From: Coriobacteriia bacterium
GTDB lineage: Bacteria; Actinomycetota; Coriobacteriia; Anaerosomatales; Anaerosomataceae
DNA length: 33,290 nucleotides
Direction of reading: 5' to 3'
Assembly (NCBI GenBank): GCA_016938395.1
Contig: JAFGUS010000081.1
Span: 1 to 33,290, forward strand
The position numbers and the translations under genes were made by a program. This document shows positions 15,229 to 25,395 of this stretch, piece after piece. Positions within the stretch are counted from its first letter, which is position 1. Each line of letters opens with the position of its first letter. The notes beneath the pieces were generated by a model, which ran no database searches, had not been told where the DNA came from, and saw only the letters and a list, made by a program, of their open reading frames with translations.

Positions 15229-18200
15229 TCAGTCGTCGCAGTCCGCGTCGCGCACAACCGCGAGGATTGCCGCGTCATCGCGCATCTCACCGGAGGAGAA
15301 CCGCGCGACGAGGTCGTAGAGGCGCTGCACCACTGCGGCCGCGCCACCACCCTGCCGAAGCGACCGCCGGACGCGACCCTCTCCGAAGAACCGCGCTCCG
15401 TTGCGAGCCTCGGTCACCCCGTCCGTGTAGAGCAGCAGCGTGGCCCCGCACCCGAAGACGACGGTCCGCTCGGACCACGACGTGTCCGACACCGCGCCGA
15501 GCAGGGCGCCGGTGGTGCCGAGACGCATGATCCTACCGGACTTCGGTTCGAGCACGAGCCCCGGCGGATGACCGCCATCCGCGTAGGTGAGCGTGTGCGC
15601 ATCGACATCGATGCACCCGATCCACAGCGTCACGATGTTGGACGGATCGCCACTCTCCATGAGCATGCGGTTTATCTCGGTCAGTATGCGCGACGGGCCG
15701 AGCCCTGCGGCGATCATCGCGCGGATCGAGTACTTGATCATCGAGGTCTTCGTCGCCGCCTCCACACCCTTGCCGCAGACGTCGCCGATCGAGACGACGA
15801 CTCGACCGTCTGCGGCCGGGAACAGGTCGTAGTAGTCGCCGCCGATCTCGGCATCGCCACCCGCCGGCAGGTACACGCTGCTCGCCTCGAGTCCCGGCAT
15901 CCGCGGGAGTCGCGCCGGAAGGATGCTCTGCTGGAGAACCGACGCGACGTGATGCTCGCGACTGAACATGTCTGCGGTATCGATCGCGAGCGCGGCTTGC
16001 GATGCGAACGTGCGCAGCAAGTCAAGCTCCTCGCTCGAGAACGCCGCCTCCGCGGTGGCGAACGCGGCAAGAACGCCGATGCTGCGACCACGGGCCATGA
16101 GCGGCACGACGAGGAGCGACTCGAGGCCCTGGGACGCCGCGGCGTTGAGTAGTCTGGTGTCGGTGCCCGAGATTCGATCGTAGCGCTCGGGCTGCCGAGT
16201 CTCGAACACGCGGCCGGGAACGTCCTCTCCCGGTCGAAAGGTCGCTTCCAACATGTCCTGGTTCAGGACACCGCGCGCCATCGGGACCGTCATCACCTTG
16301 CGCCGGGGGTCGTACGTCATGAGCATGACCGCGTCGGCCGACAGGATCTTCTGAACGACATCGAGCACCCGGTTGAGCACGATCCGGCTCTGCAGGGAGG
16401 AGCCGACCGCGTGGCTGATGCGGAAGATCGTCTCGAGGTTGTCAGCCCGGTTCTTGGCCTGCTCGAAGAGATATGCATTCTTGAGTGCGAGCGAGGCCTG
16501 GCTGCCCATGGTCTCCGCTAGCCCGAGGCGGCGCTCATCGAGGGCGATCCGGCGTCGTGCCGTGAGAAGCACCAGCACGCCGACCGGCGAGTCTTCGAGA
16601 CGAAGCGGTATCAGAAGAGCAGCGGCGGCGTTGCGTGCCGAGAGGAGCTGTGACGGGAGGCCGTCGCCCGCGCTGTCCTCGATGAGCATCGGAGCGCTCT
16701 CCGGGGTTCCGTCGGCGCGCGCTTCGCGCCAGACATCGAGCCATTCCCGCTGGTCTCCCCCTGCGGAGGCCTCGTCAAGGCCGAATCGAGCAGGCTCTTC
16801 GATGACCACGGCACAACTGGTGAAGCCGAGCAGCCCGGCCGCGGTCCGTCCGAGCTCGTGAAGCGTCTCGTCGAGGGCCGTGGGAGATCCGATGCGCTCG
16901 GCAACGGCACGCAACGCCTCCGCTTCCCTCCTCGACCGCCGCTCCTCCTCGAAGAGCCGGGAGTTCTGCAGGGCGACCGACGCCTGGGCCGCGAAGGATC
17001 GGACCGTCTCGGTCTCGCCATCGGTGAACCCCGGGCCGTCCGGACGCAGCGCGAGCACGACGCCGATGACCTCGGTGCCCGCGCGCAACGGCACCACGAG
17101 CGCTGCGGCAGGAGCGGGCGCGTGAAGCGCTGCGAGCGCATCCGCTTCCTCGAGGCGGGCGACCGCGGGTTCCCCCGAGCGGAGCGCCTCGGCAATCCAC
17201 GGCACTCCGTCGACAGGAACGCTGGCCCGCCCGTGCCCGTGCATGACGCCCTCGGCCGCCACCAGGTCCAGCCGCTCGTCCTCGCCGAGCAACAGCACGC
17301 CCACGTCGACGCCGGACACCATGTGCGCGATCGACGACGTGACGCCTTCGAGCACGAGTGTGCGATCGGACGCACGCGCGAGGAGCTCGGCGATGTCCCC
17401 GAGACGGTCCACGCGCCGCGCCACCGAGTTGAAGGCATCGAGGAGACGCCCGACCTCATCGAGTTCGCCCACCGTTGCCTGCTCGACGGGATCTCCCGAC
17501 GCGAGCGCACGGGCGCGGATCTCCAGCTGGCGCAGCGGCCGCGTGACCTTCCCCACGACCGCGACCGAGACGACGAGCGCGACGACGAGGGCTGCCGCCC
17601 AGCCGAGCAATCCGGTGCGCAGCGCCGCCCACGTGTCGCGCCAGGCTTGCTCGGTGGGCTCGAGCACACCCACGCGCCAGCCGATGCCCGCCGGAGCCGG
17701 CATCGCGGCGTAATAGCCGACAAGACCGCGCTCACCCTCGGCACGGACCCTTCCCGTTCCCCGCGCGGCTGCGTCCTCGACGAAGGTGTATGTTGCTTCT
17801 TCCGGGGCCCCGCTACCCGTGAAAAGGGGCTTGCCCTGTTCGTCGAAGATCAGGGCCGTCGACGATCCCACCGACCGTGAGACACCCGCGAGCGACGCCG
17901 CGATGAAGTCGGTCCGTATCAATCCGACAAGGTACCGCGCCGTCAGCTCCCCGCCGCCAGCCGGAACGATGGTCCACAGGGTGCCCGGACCGCCCGACTC
18001 TTCACTGTGATCCCACACAGAGGTCGGCGCGGACGGTGTCTCGGCGATGCGCGTCAGCACGCCACCGGGCAGCGACATCCGGGTCGTGTCATCAGCCCAG
18101 CGAGATGCAACGGTGCGCCCATCGCTGTCGACGAGCGCCACGCCCGCGAGCTGCGCGCCATCGCCCTCGATCTGGGAGAGCGTGCGTCCTATCGCGGCCA

Positions 18201-18456
18201 CGTCGTCCCCGGTGACCGCCGGTGCGTCGGCGCCGGCCCTGACGGCCCGCTGGGCCGCACTCAGACGACCGCTCAGCTCCGCAACGAGCATGTCGCGGTA
18301 GGCGGCCTGACGGCTCGCCTCCTGTCGGACGGCCATGTCGTACACCCCGGCCGCCGTGGTGACCGCGATCATCAGAGCCGTCACCAGGACAATGACCGCC
18401 GCCAACAGGAGCAGTCTGTTCGTGAGCGTGAGCGGTCGTGGCTTGCGCGCGCGCAT
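15229..18456 (-). CDS. Membrane sensor phosphatase: HAMP, three GAF domains and SpoIIE PP2C
   Basis: A 1075-residue transmembrane regulator. Order: TM1 (13-38), an extracellular sensor of about 240 residues, TM2 (280-302), HAMP (303-350), GAF1 (about 365-502), GAF2 (515-665), GAF3 (675-830) and a SpoIIE-type PP2C phosphatase (845-1070). The metal-binding motifs are clear: IGGDYYDLF (871-879), SIGDVCGKG (889-897), a later LLYTDGVTEARN and a final MRDDAAILAVV. Such phosphatases dephosphorylate STAS proteins to release an anti-sigma kinase in response to signals. The ATG with GGGAG 4 bases upstream is preferred to an upstream frame extension. A predicted promoter and a perfect 17-bp palindrome precede the gene. 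Confidence 0.92.
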   Translation of the reverse strand: MRARKPRPLTLTNRLLLLAAVIVLVTALMIAVTTAAGVYDMAVRQEASRQAAYRDMLVAELSGRLSAAQRAVRAGADAPAVTGDDVAAIGRTLSQIEGDGAQLAGVALVDSDGRTVASRWADDTTRMSLPGGVLTRIAETPSAPTSVWDHSEESGGPGTLWTIVPAGGGELTARYLVGLIRTDFIAASLAGVSRSVGSSTALIFDEQGKPLFTGSGAPEEATYTFVEDAAARGTGRVRAEGERGLVGYYAAMPAPAGIGWRVGVLEPTEQAWRDTWAALRTGLLGWAAALVVALVVSVAVVGKVTRPLRQLEIRARALASGDPVEQATVGELDEVGRLLDAFNSVARRVDRLGDIAELLARASDRTLVLEGVTSSIAHMVSGVDVGVLLLGEDERLDLVAAEGVMHGHGRASVPVDGVPWIAEALRSGEPAVARLEEADALAALHAPAPAAALVVPLRAGTEVIGVVLALRPDGPGFTDGETETVRSFAAQASVALQNSRLFEEERRSRREAEALRAVAERIGSPTALDETLHELGRTAAGLLGFTSCAVVIEEPARFGLDEASAGGDQREWLDVWREARADGTPESAPMLIEDSAGDGLPSQLLSARNAAAALLIPLRLEDSPVGVLVLLTARRRIALDERRLGLAETMGSQASLALKNAYLFEQAKNRADNLETIFRISHAVGSSLQSRIVLNRVLDVVQKILSADAVMLMTYDPRRKVMTVPMARGVLNQDMLEATFRPGEDVPGRVFETRQPERYDRISGTDTRLLNAAASQGLESLLVVPLMARGRSIGVLAAFATAEAAFSSEELDLLRTFASQAALAIDTADMFSREHHVASVLQQSILPARLPRMPGLEASSVYLPAGGDAEIGGDYYDLFPAADGRVVVSIGDVCGKGVEAATKTSMIKYSIRAMIAAGLGPSRILTEINRMLMESGDPSNIVTLWIGCIDVDAHTLTYADGGHPPGLVLEPKSGRIMRLGTTGALLGAVSDTSWSERTVVFGCGATLLLYTDGVTEARNGARFFGEGRVRRSLRQGGGAAAVVQRLYDLVARFSSGEMRDDAAILAVVRDADCDD

Positions 18457-18477
18457 TGCACTCCCTGCTGGGGTGCG

Positions 18478-18494
18478 GTCGGGTGGCACCCGAC
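18478..18494. promoter_or_regulatory. Perfect 17-bp palindrome at the start of the phosphatase transcript
   Basis: GTCGGGTG-G-CACCCGAC is a perfect inverted repeat at or just after the predicted transcription start, 21 bases before the phosphatase ATG. It could be an operator or a leader hairpin that limits access to the ribosome site. Confidence 0.5.
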
Positions 18495-18498
18495 ACCT

Positions 18499-18528
18499 AT
18501 CCTAGAGCACGCTCGCACACACGGGCAA
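18499..18528 (-). promoter_or_regulatory. Predicted promoter of the sensor phosphatase
   Basis: On the minus strand TTGCCC (18523-18528), 18 bp, then TAGGAT (18499-18504). Each hexamer matches 4 of 6 consensus bases. It lies in the 81-bp gap after ccdA. Confidence 0.45.
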
Positions 18529-18537
18529 CGAACGGGG

Positions 18538-19263
18538 CTACCCGCCCACCTTGGGGATGACGTTGGAAAGCACGCCGACGACCTGTGCGAACCTGCCGCT
18601 GGCGATGAGCACGCCGAGGACGATGAGCACCACGCCGGCCACCCGGTTGATCACCAACGCGCGCCGATTGAGCCAGTCGAGCAGCGGACGGACCCGACCG
18701 AGAGTGAGGGCAACCACGAGAAACGGGATCCCGAGGCCGAGTGAGTAGACGCCGAGGAGCAGCGCTCCACGCCACGCCTGCGCACTGTCCACCGCGAGCA
18801 TGAGGATCGAGCCGAGGATGGGGCCGACACACGGCGACCATCCGAAGGCGAACGCCATGCCCATGACGAGCGCGGCGAACGGGCCGTAGCGGCGGGCCTT
18901 GGCCATCTCGAAGCGCGCCTCACCGTAGAGCCACGGGACACGCACGATACCGAGCATGAGGAAACCGAGCGCGATCACAGCGATGCCCGCGATGCGCTCG
19001 AACAGGACGCGATTCTCGGTGAGGAACCCGCCGAATACCGAGGCCGAAACCCCGAGCGCCACGAAGACTGCCGAGAAGCCAAGGATGAAGAGCAGTGCCG
19101 GGATCAGCACGGCGGGCACGCGGCGCTGCTCCCCGGTGAGCTCCGCCATCGTCAGGCCCGTCATGAACGCCACGTAGCCGGGGATCAGCGGGAGCACACA
19201 GGGGGAGAGGAAGGTGAGCACACCGGCGAACAGTGCTGCCGCGAAATCGACCTGCTGTCCCAT
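18538..19263 (-). CDS. ccdA: CcdA-type thiol-disulfide transporter (DsbD membrane family)
   Basis: A 241-residue protein with six predicted membrane helices. The redox cysteines lie in the family positions, FLSPCVLPLIPGY (Cys22) and GWSPCVGPILG (Cys145). CcdA moves reducing power from cytoplasmic thioredoxin across the membrane to extracytoplasmic thiol proteins, for example in cytochrome c maturation. The ATG is chosen because GGAGG lies 6 bases upstream; the open frame extends 30 codons further without support. It has its own promoter containing a CsoR-type palindrome. A thioredoxin gene elsewhere in the window carries the same type of operator, which suggests the two act together. It lies 129 bases downstream of a CopZ-like gene. 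Confidence 0.92.
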   Translation of the reverse strand: MGQQVDFAAALFAGVLTFLSPCVLPLIPGYVAFMTGLTMAELTGEQRRVPAVLIPALLFILGFSAVFVALGVSASVFGGFLTENRVLFERIAGIAVIALGFLMLGIVRVPWLYGEARFEMAKARRYGPFAALVMGMAFAFGWSPCVGPILGSILMLAVDSAQAWRGALLLGVYSLGLGIPFLVVALTLGRVRPLLDWLNRRALVINRVAGVVLIVLGVLIASGRFAQVVGVLSNVIPKVGG

Positions 19264-19305
19264 CGGTATCCTCCCGGAGGCGCGAAGCACGGTACAACGC
19301 TGACC

Positions 19306-19334
19306 TTTATACCCCCTGGGGGTATTCTTGTCCA
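19306..19334 (-). promoter_or_regulatory. ccdA promoter with CsoR-type operator in its spacer
   Basis: On the minus strand TGGACA (19329-19334; 5 of 6), a 17-bp spacer, then TATAAA (19306-19311; 5 of 6). The spacer and the edge of the -10 hold the perfect palindrome ATACCCCC-T-GGGGGTAT at 19309-19325. A repressor bound there would block polymerase. The palindrome matches the two others in the window. Confidence 0.75.
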
Positions 19335-19392
19335 GCGCCCGCCGCACCGTCAAGCGGCATGCGCGCCGCCCTCGGCAATCGTGACGACCGTG

Positions 19393-19617
19393 CTACGCCT
19401 CGCCGCCCTCGACGCCGTAGCCGAGCTTGACGATCGCGGAGACGATGTCCTCTGGCGAAACCACGTCGGAATCGAAATCGACATCGACTACCTGCGTGCG
19501 GTGGTCGGCCTCCACGGCGGTGACGCCCTCAAGGTCGCCGACCTCCATCTGGATGAGCATCGAACACGACGGGCAGTGCATGCCTGTGGTCACGAACCAC
19601 TGTCTCGCGACTGCCAT
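19393..19617 (-). CDS. Heavy-metal-associated (HMA) domain protein, CopZ-like
   Basis: A 74-residue protein that is a single HMA domain. The metal-binding motif is GMHCPSCS (Cys15 and Cys18), followed by the usual ferredoxin-like pattern (LEGVTAVEADHRTQVVDVDFD, then IVSAIVKLGYGV). Such proteins carry Cu(I) or similar soft metals to P-type ATPases or other targets. GAGAGGAG precedes the ATG. It is 24 bases downstream of the zinc-ribbon membrane protein gene, with which it probably shares the sigma-54 promoter. No copper ATPase is in the window, so its partner is unknown. Confidence 0.9.
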   Translation of the reverse strand: MAVARQWFVTTGMHCPSCSMLIQMEVGDLEGVTAVEADHRTQVVDVDFDSDVVSPEDIVSAIVKLGYGVEGGEA

Positions 19618-19641
19618 CGCGACTCCTCTCAGAAGGTGTGG

Positions 19642-19995
19642 CTAATGCTTGTCGCGCCCCGGAGCCCGCATCCGATCCGTGCGCCCCGGCATGGCCCCAC
19701 AGTACGGGCACATCCGCCATTCTCCGAGTAGCTCGCGTCCGCAGGCCGAACAGGGAGCGGTGCCGCGTGTCGCCGATGCGTCGTCCCGGGAGCGCCGCTG
19801 CGAAAGCAGCACCAGCGTCGCGCCGCCGATCACCGAAGCCGCGACGAGCGGTGTGAACCACACAGACTGCTCGGCAAACCGGCACCGCTCGAGGTCGGGA
19901 TCCGCACTCAGCAGTACCGCCGTTCCCACAACGGCCGTAATCGCCGCCACGAGGGCCAGTGTTCCTATGAGGATGCGGTGGCCGTGCGTTCTCAT
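19642..19995 (-). CDS. Two-helix membrane protein with C-terminal zinc ribbon
   Basis: A 117-residue protein of unknown function. Residues 8-30 and about 46-65 are membrane helices, and the C-terminal tail holds a four-cysteine zinc ribbon, CSACGRELLGEWRMCPYCG. It ends in a basic tail. GAGG lies 6 bases before the ATG. It is the first gene downstream of a strong sigma-54 promoter, about 31 bases from the predicted transcription start, and precedes the HMA protein gene. The ribbon could bind zinc structurally or sense metal or thiol stress at the membrane; nothing in the sequence decides this. Confidence 0.75.
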   Translation of the reverse strand: MRTHGHRILIGTLALVAAITAVVGTAVLLSADPDLERCRFAEQSVWFTPLVAASVIGGATLVLLSQRRSRDDASATRGTAPCSACGRELLGEWRMCPYCGAMPGRTDRMRAPGRDKH

Positions 19996-20036
19996 TCAGG
20001 TCCTCGCCAACAAGGGACCGGGTCGGCCTGAGTGGT

Positions 20037-20052
20037 TGCAAGGCCTGTGCCA
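20037..20052 (-). promoter_or_regulatory. Sigma-54 (-24/-12) promoter
   Basis: The minus strand reads TTGGCACAGGCCTTGCA: TGGCAC (20047-20052), 5 bases, TTGCA (20037-20041), a full match to the sigma-54 consensus with the invariant GG and GC at the right distance. It starts 24 bases after the stop of the NtrC-type regulator gene and ends 41 bases before the ATG of the zinc-ribbon protein. The predicted start is near 20026. Confidence 0.8.
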
Positions 20053-20075
20053 AGGGCCTGTGCCGGGTGGGCGAC

Positions 20076-21421
<1,346 letters not shown>

Positions 21422-21425
<4 letters not shown>

Positions 21426-22942
21426 CTCATGTCCTCCCCGGTCGATGCGGCTGGCAGCGCGATCGTGAACCGCGTGCCGGTCTCCGGCACACTCTCCACC
21501 TCGATCCTGCCGCCGTGCTGGTCGATGATGCGGTGGACGATCGTCAGCCCAAGCCCGGTCCCGTCGTCTCGCGCTGAGAAGAACGGGTCGAAGACTTTGG
21601 GCAGCACGTCCGCCGCGATCCCGGGACCGGTATCGGCCACCGAGACGAACACGTACGCGTCATCGTCCCACACTCTGACGGTTATCGTTCCTCCCCCGGT
21701 CTCCATCGCCTGTACCGCGTTGGAGACGAGGTTCACGAGTACTTGCTTCAACTGGTCCGCATCAGCAGAAACGAGCGGTACGCCAGCCGCGAACTCGGTA
21801 TCGATCTCCACACGCGCCTGCCCCGCGAAGCGCCGCGTGAAGAGCACCACGTCCGTGACGACCGCCTCGACATCGGTGGGCCTGAGCGTGGGAGCCGACG
21901 GCCGCCCGAAGTCGAGCAGCGCCTTGATGACGCGGTCGAGCCGATCGATCTCCTGCTTGATGATGCGCGCCGCATCGGCGATCTTGGACACGTCGGTCCC
22001 CGCGTCCTCCACCAGCTGCACGGACGCCCGTATGATGCCGAGTGGATTGCGGACCTCGTGCGCCACGCCGGCGGTGAGCTCGCCCATGGCAGCCAGGCGA
22101 TCAGCGCGGATGAGCTGGTCGGTGAGCGCCCGCACCTCCGACACGTCGTCGAAGGTCACCACCGCACCGAGAAGCAACCCGTTGACGTCGCGCATGCGCG
22201 ACATCGCCACCTGCGCGTGGAGTGTCTTCCCGCCGCGCGTGCGCGCCTGCACGTCCATGAGCAGCCGCGGGATGCGGCCGCCGAGCAGCCTCGACAGTCC
22301 CGCATCGATGCCGCCGTCGTCGGCGAACAGCACACCGAGTCGCCGGGGGACCATCTCGGCCTCGGGCATGCCGAGTATGCGCTCCGCAGCGGGATTCGCG
22401 GTCACCACCGACCCGTCCGGCCCCACGGTGATCACGCCGGACGTGATCGACCGCAGGATCGACTGCGTGTAGTCCTGGATGTTCACGAGCTGTATCGCGC
22501 GCTCCTCGAGTGTGCGGTAGGCGTCCTCGAGCTGAAGCTTCACGAAGCGCAGATCGGCCGTCTTGCGCTCCTCGAGGTCCCTCAGCCACCCGAAGAGAAG
22601 GCCGATCGCCACGAACATCACGATCTCGTAGAGGTTGTCCACGTCCGGACCGATCAGGCCGCCCATCGCCGCACGCGCATGCGGGGCGAAGAGAAGAGCC
22701 GCGGCCACTGACACCACGAGCCCGCCCCGCCATCCGAAGACGAAGCCCGCGTACATGATCGGGAGATAGTAGAGGCGGCGGTAGAGCATGTGCATCGCCA
22801 TGGTCTCCGGGCCCGCCTCGGTCAGCAGGTGGAGCGCGGTCACCGCGGCAAGCAGCGCCACGATGAGCGCGACGTCACGCCCCAATGCAGTCCCGGACAG
22901 AAGGCGCCCGGAACTATCGGCCTCGGCAGGTCTCTCGGGCAT
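21422..22942 (-). CDS. Membrane PAS histidine kinase paired with the NtrC-type regulator
   Basis: A 506-residue sensor kinase. The N terminus has several membrane helices (about 22-42, 56-86 and 104-121) with only short loops, so it probably senses within the membrane or from the cytoplasm. Then come a short coiled segment (121-160), a PAS domain (about 160-270), a HisKA domain with GVAHEVRNPLG (His295) and a HATPase with N box LVNLVSNAVQAM, G1 VADTGPGI and G2 DGTGLGLTIV. The HEVRNPL box and the architecture fit NtrB/PilS/AtoS-type kinases that drive sigma-54 activators. The chosen ATG lies 2 bases after the rpoN stop. Confidence 0.92.
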
Positions 22943-22944
22943 GG

Positions 22945-24336
22945 TTATCGCCGCTTCCGCGCCCACGAGGGCTCGATGCCGAGCTCCTCGCGGTACTTGG
23001 CCACCGTCCGGCGGGCCACGTCGATCCCGTCTTCGGAAAGCGCGTCAGCGATCTTCTGATCGGAGAGCGGCCGCGTCGAATCCTCGTCGGCCAGAAGTGT
23101 CCGGATCTTCTGCTTGACCGTCGTGGCGGCGATGTCCATGCCCGTGGTTGTGCGGTAGCCACCCGAAAAGAAGTGCTTGAGCTCGAACAGGCCGTACGGC
23201 GTGGCCATGTACTTGCCGGTCACACCGCGGCTGACGGTCGACAGGTGCACGCCGATCTCCGAGGCCACGTCTTCGAGGCGGAGCGGTCGAAGGTCGCCCC
23301 GGCCGTCCTCGAAGAAGTCGCGCTGGACCTCGAGTACGATGCTCGCAATCCGGCTCACCGTATCGCGACGGCGGTCCACGTTGCGCATGAACGTCTCGGC
23401 CTGCCGGATCTTGTCCTTCAGATACCTGCGCGTCTCGTCATCGGCGTTCGAGCCCGAGCGCAGCATCGAACGATACCGCGGGCTCACGCGGAGCACCGGC
23501 ACCGCCTCGTTGTTGGGAATGACGAGCCACTCGTCCCCGAAGCGCCTCAGCGTCACGTCGGGAACCACGTAGCTCGGCGCCGGACCGGGCGAGAACGCAC
23601 CCGCCGGGCGCGGGTTGAGCAGCTTCAGGGTGGTCACCGTCTCGCGGACGTCGTCCTCGGTCACCCCGAGTGCACGGGCGATCTTGCGGTACCGGCTCGT
23701 GGCGACGTCGTCGAGGTGCCCGGTGATGATCGCCTCCAGCAGCGGGGACGAGACTCCGATGATGTCCGCCTGGATGAGCAGCGCCTCGGCGACGTTCCGC
23801 GCGCCGACACCGGGCGGGTCGAGCTGCTGCACGACTCGCAGCGCCTCCTCGGCAGCGTCCTTTGAGATCCCGGTGATGGCGGATATCTCGCCGCAGTCGC
23901 CGATGAAGAACCCGTCGTCATCGAGCGAGCCGATGACTGCACGCGCGCCGAGTTCCACGTCCTCGGCGATGTCCAGGAGCGCGAGCTGCTCGAGCAGGTA
24001 GTCGCCGAAGCTGCGCACCCCGCCGACGAACTCGTCGGCATTGATGTCCTCGGCGTTGGGGTCGCGCGGCGCCGTCCCGTCCATCCGCTCGAGTTCCTCG
24101 TACTGGTCGAGCCACTCGTCCCACGCGCGCTCGTCCTCGACCTCGTCGCGCTGCTCGTCAGCCTCGGGCGCCTCGTAGTCGTCCTCGTCGGTCTCGAGCA
24201 CGGGATTCTCGAGCAGCTCGGTCTCGATGAGCGCCTGCAGCTCCACAACGGGCATGGCGAGGATAGCCAGGCCCTGGTAGACCTGCGGCGAAAGCGTCAT
24301 CTTCTGCCGGAGTTCCGGCCGTTGTGTCAGGTCCAT
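22945..24336 (-). CDS. rpoN: RNA polymerase sigma-54 factor
   Basis: A 463-residue protein with the complete sigma-54 layout. Region I is glutamine/leucine-rich (QRPELRQKMTLSPQVYQGLAIL, then LQALIETELLENP). An acidic region II follows (about 50-100), then the core-binding domain (about 100-230) and the DNA-binding domain with a helix-turn-helix (EDVASEIGVHLSTVSRGVTGKYMATPYGLFELKHFF). The RpoN box ARRTVAKYREELGI, which reads the -24 GG, is near the C terminus. The ATG is taken at MDLTQRP because the family starts there, although the ribosome site is weak. It stands directly before its kinase and activator genes, which is a rare compact arrangement. Confidence 0.95.
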   Translation of the reverse strand: MDLTQRPELRQKMTLSPQVYQGLAILAMPVVELQALIETELLENPVLETDEDDYEAPEADEQRDEVEDERAWDEWLDQYEELERMDGTAPRDPNAEDINADEFVGGVRSFGDYLLEQLALLDIAEDVELGARAVIGSLDDDGFFIGDCGEISAITGISKDAAEEALRVVQQLDPPGVGARNVAEALLIQADIIGVSSPLLEAIITGHLDDVATSRYRKIARALGVTEDDVRETVTTLKLLNPRPAGAFSPGPAPSYVVPDVTLRRFGDEWLVIPNNEAVPVLRVSPRYRSMLRSGSNADDETRRYLKDKIRQAETFMRNVDRRRDTVSRIASIVLEVQRDFFEDGRGDLRPLRLEDVASEIGVHLSTVSRGVTGKYMATPYGLFELKHFFSGGYRTTTGMDIAATTVKQKIRTLLADEDSTRPLSDQKIADALSEDGIDVARRTVAKYREELGIEPSWARKRR

Positions 24337-24384
24337 GGCGGGTCCCGTGGATCGGGTCTGCAAGCAAACAACGTACCATACTGT

Positions 24385-25395
24385 TTATGCGCTTGTTGCA
24401 GACTCCTGTAACCCCTCGTCAGCCACCACCGGCATCTCCGGAGGCACCGGGCTTCGCACCTGCGAGAGCACGACCGCCCCGATCACGAGCACGCCTCCGG
24501 CCAACTGGGACGCTGACAGCTGTTCGGCGAACAGGAACCAGGCGGCCAGACCCGCGAGGACCGGCTCGAGCGTGGAGGTGACCGAGGCCTGTGTCGCCTC
24601 GATGAGGTGCAGGGCCTTGAGAAACGCACCGAACGGGATGACCGTGCTCACGACAGCGAGCACCGCGACTGCTGCGAGCCCGCGCGCGTCAGCGAGCAGG
24701 CCGAACACGGGACCGGGCCCGCCCATGAACACGAGCCAGAAGATGGTGGCCGCCCCGAGCCCGTAGGCGAGCAGCGTCCACGGCGCGAAGCGTCGCGCCG
24801 CATACCGGCCCATCAGCGCGTACCCCGCGAACAACACCGCCGAAGCCAGACCCCACGCGAGCCCCTCACCAGACACGAGCAACTGCCCGCCGCCGAGCGC
24901 GCCGACCATGAGCGCGCAGCCGGTGACGCTCATCGCGACCGCCGCCGGGAGCGCCCACGTGAGCCGATCGCCGAGCAGCACGACCGACACGACGAGCACC
25001 ACCACTGGCGCAAGGTACTCGAGCAGGATGGCGGTCGCCACGCCGGTGAGCGAGATCGTCTTGAAGTACGCGAAGTGAACGAGCGCGAGGCCGAAGACGC
25101 CGAAGATTGCCAGGAAGGGCAGGTCGCGCGGGCGCACCACGAGAAGCTCACGCCGGCGCCACACGAGGTAGACGAGCACGATCGCGAAGGACACCACCGC
25201 GCGGGCAGCCGACAGCAGCACGGGGTCCACGTCCAAGCCGAGCGGCGTGACGAGCCACCCGACCGTGGCGGGACCGGCCTCGGTGAACAGCCACTTGGCC
25301 ATCAAGCCGCCGCCGGCCCAGCAGAGCGCGGCAAGCACGACGAGCGCGTAGCCCCTCGCCGATGCACTGGCCAGCGCTCCCCGGTGCTCGGTCAT
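24385..25395 (-). CDS. EamA-family (drug/metabolite transporter) permease
   Basis: A 336-residue protein with ten predicted membrane helices in two EamA halves. The first starts YALVVLAALCWAGGGLMAKWLF and ends with the family's ATAILLEYLAPVVVLVVSVVLLGDRL. The second ends with SVTSTLEPVLAGLAAWFLFAEQLS. Such permeases export or exchange amino acids, metabolites or drugs; the substrate is unknown. The ATG shares its A with the stop of the CDF gene (TGATG), so the two are coupled and probably share the CsoR-type operator upstream. rpoN begins 48 bases downstream. Confidence 0.88.
   Translation of the reverse strand: MTEHRGALASASARGYALVVLAALCWAGGGLMAKWLFTEAGPATVGWLVTPLGLDVDPVLLSAARAVVSFAIVLVYLVWRRRELLVVRPRDLPFLAIFGVFGLALVHFAYFKTISLTGVATAILLEYLAPVVVLVVSVVLLGDRLTWALPAAVAMSVTGCALMVGALGGGQLLVSGEGLAWGLASAVLFAGYALMGRYAARRFAPWTLLAYGLGAATIFWLVFMGGPGPVFGLLADARGLAAVAVLAVVSTVIPFGAFLKALHLIEATQASVTSTLEPVLAGLAAWFLFAEQLSASQLAGGVLVIGAVVLSQVRSPVPPEMPVVADEGLQESATSA

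Noticed and set aside
20055..20064. Second copy of GGCCTGTGCC next to the sigma-54 promoter as a tandem promoter
   Set aside because: It supplies a -24-like GGCAC but is followed by CTTGG rather than TTGC, so it lacks the -12 element. The 10-bp repeat itself is real.
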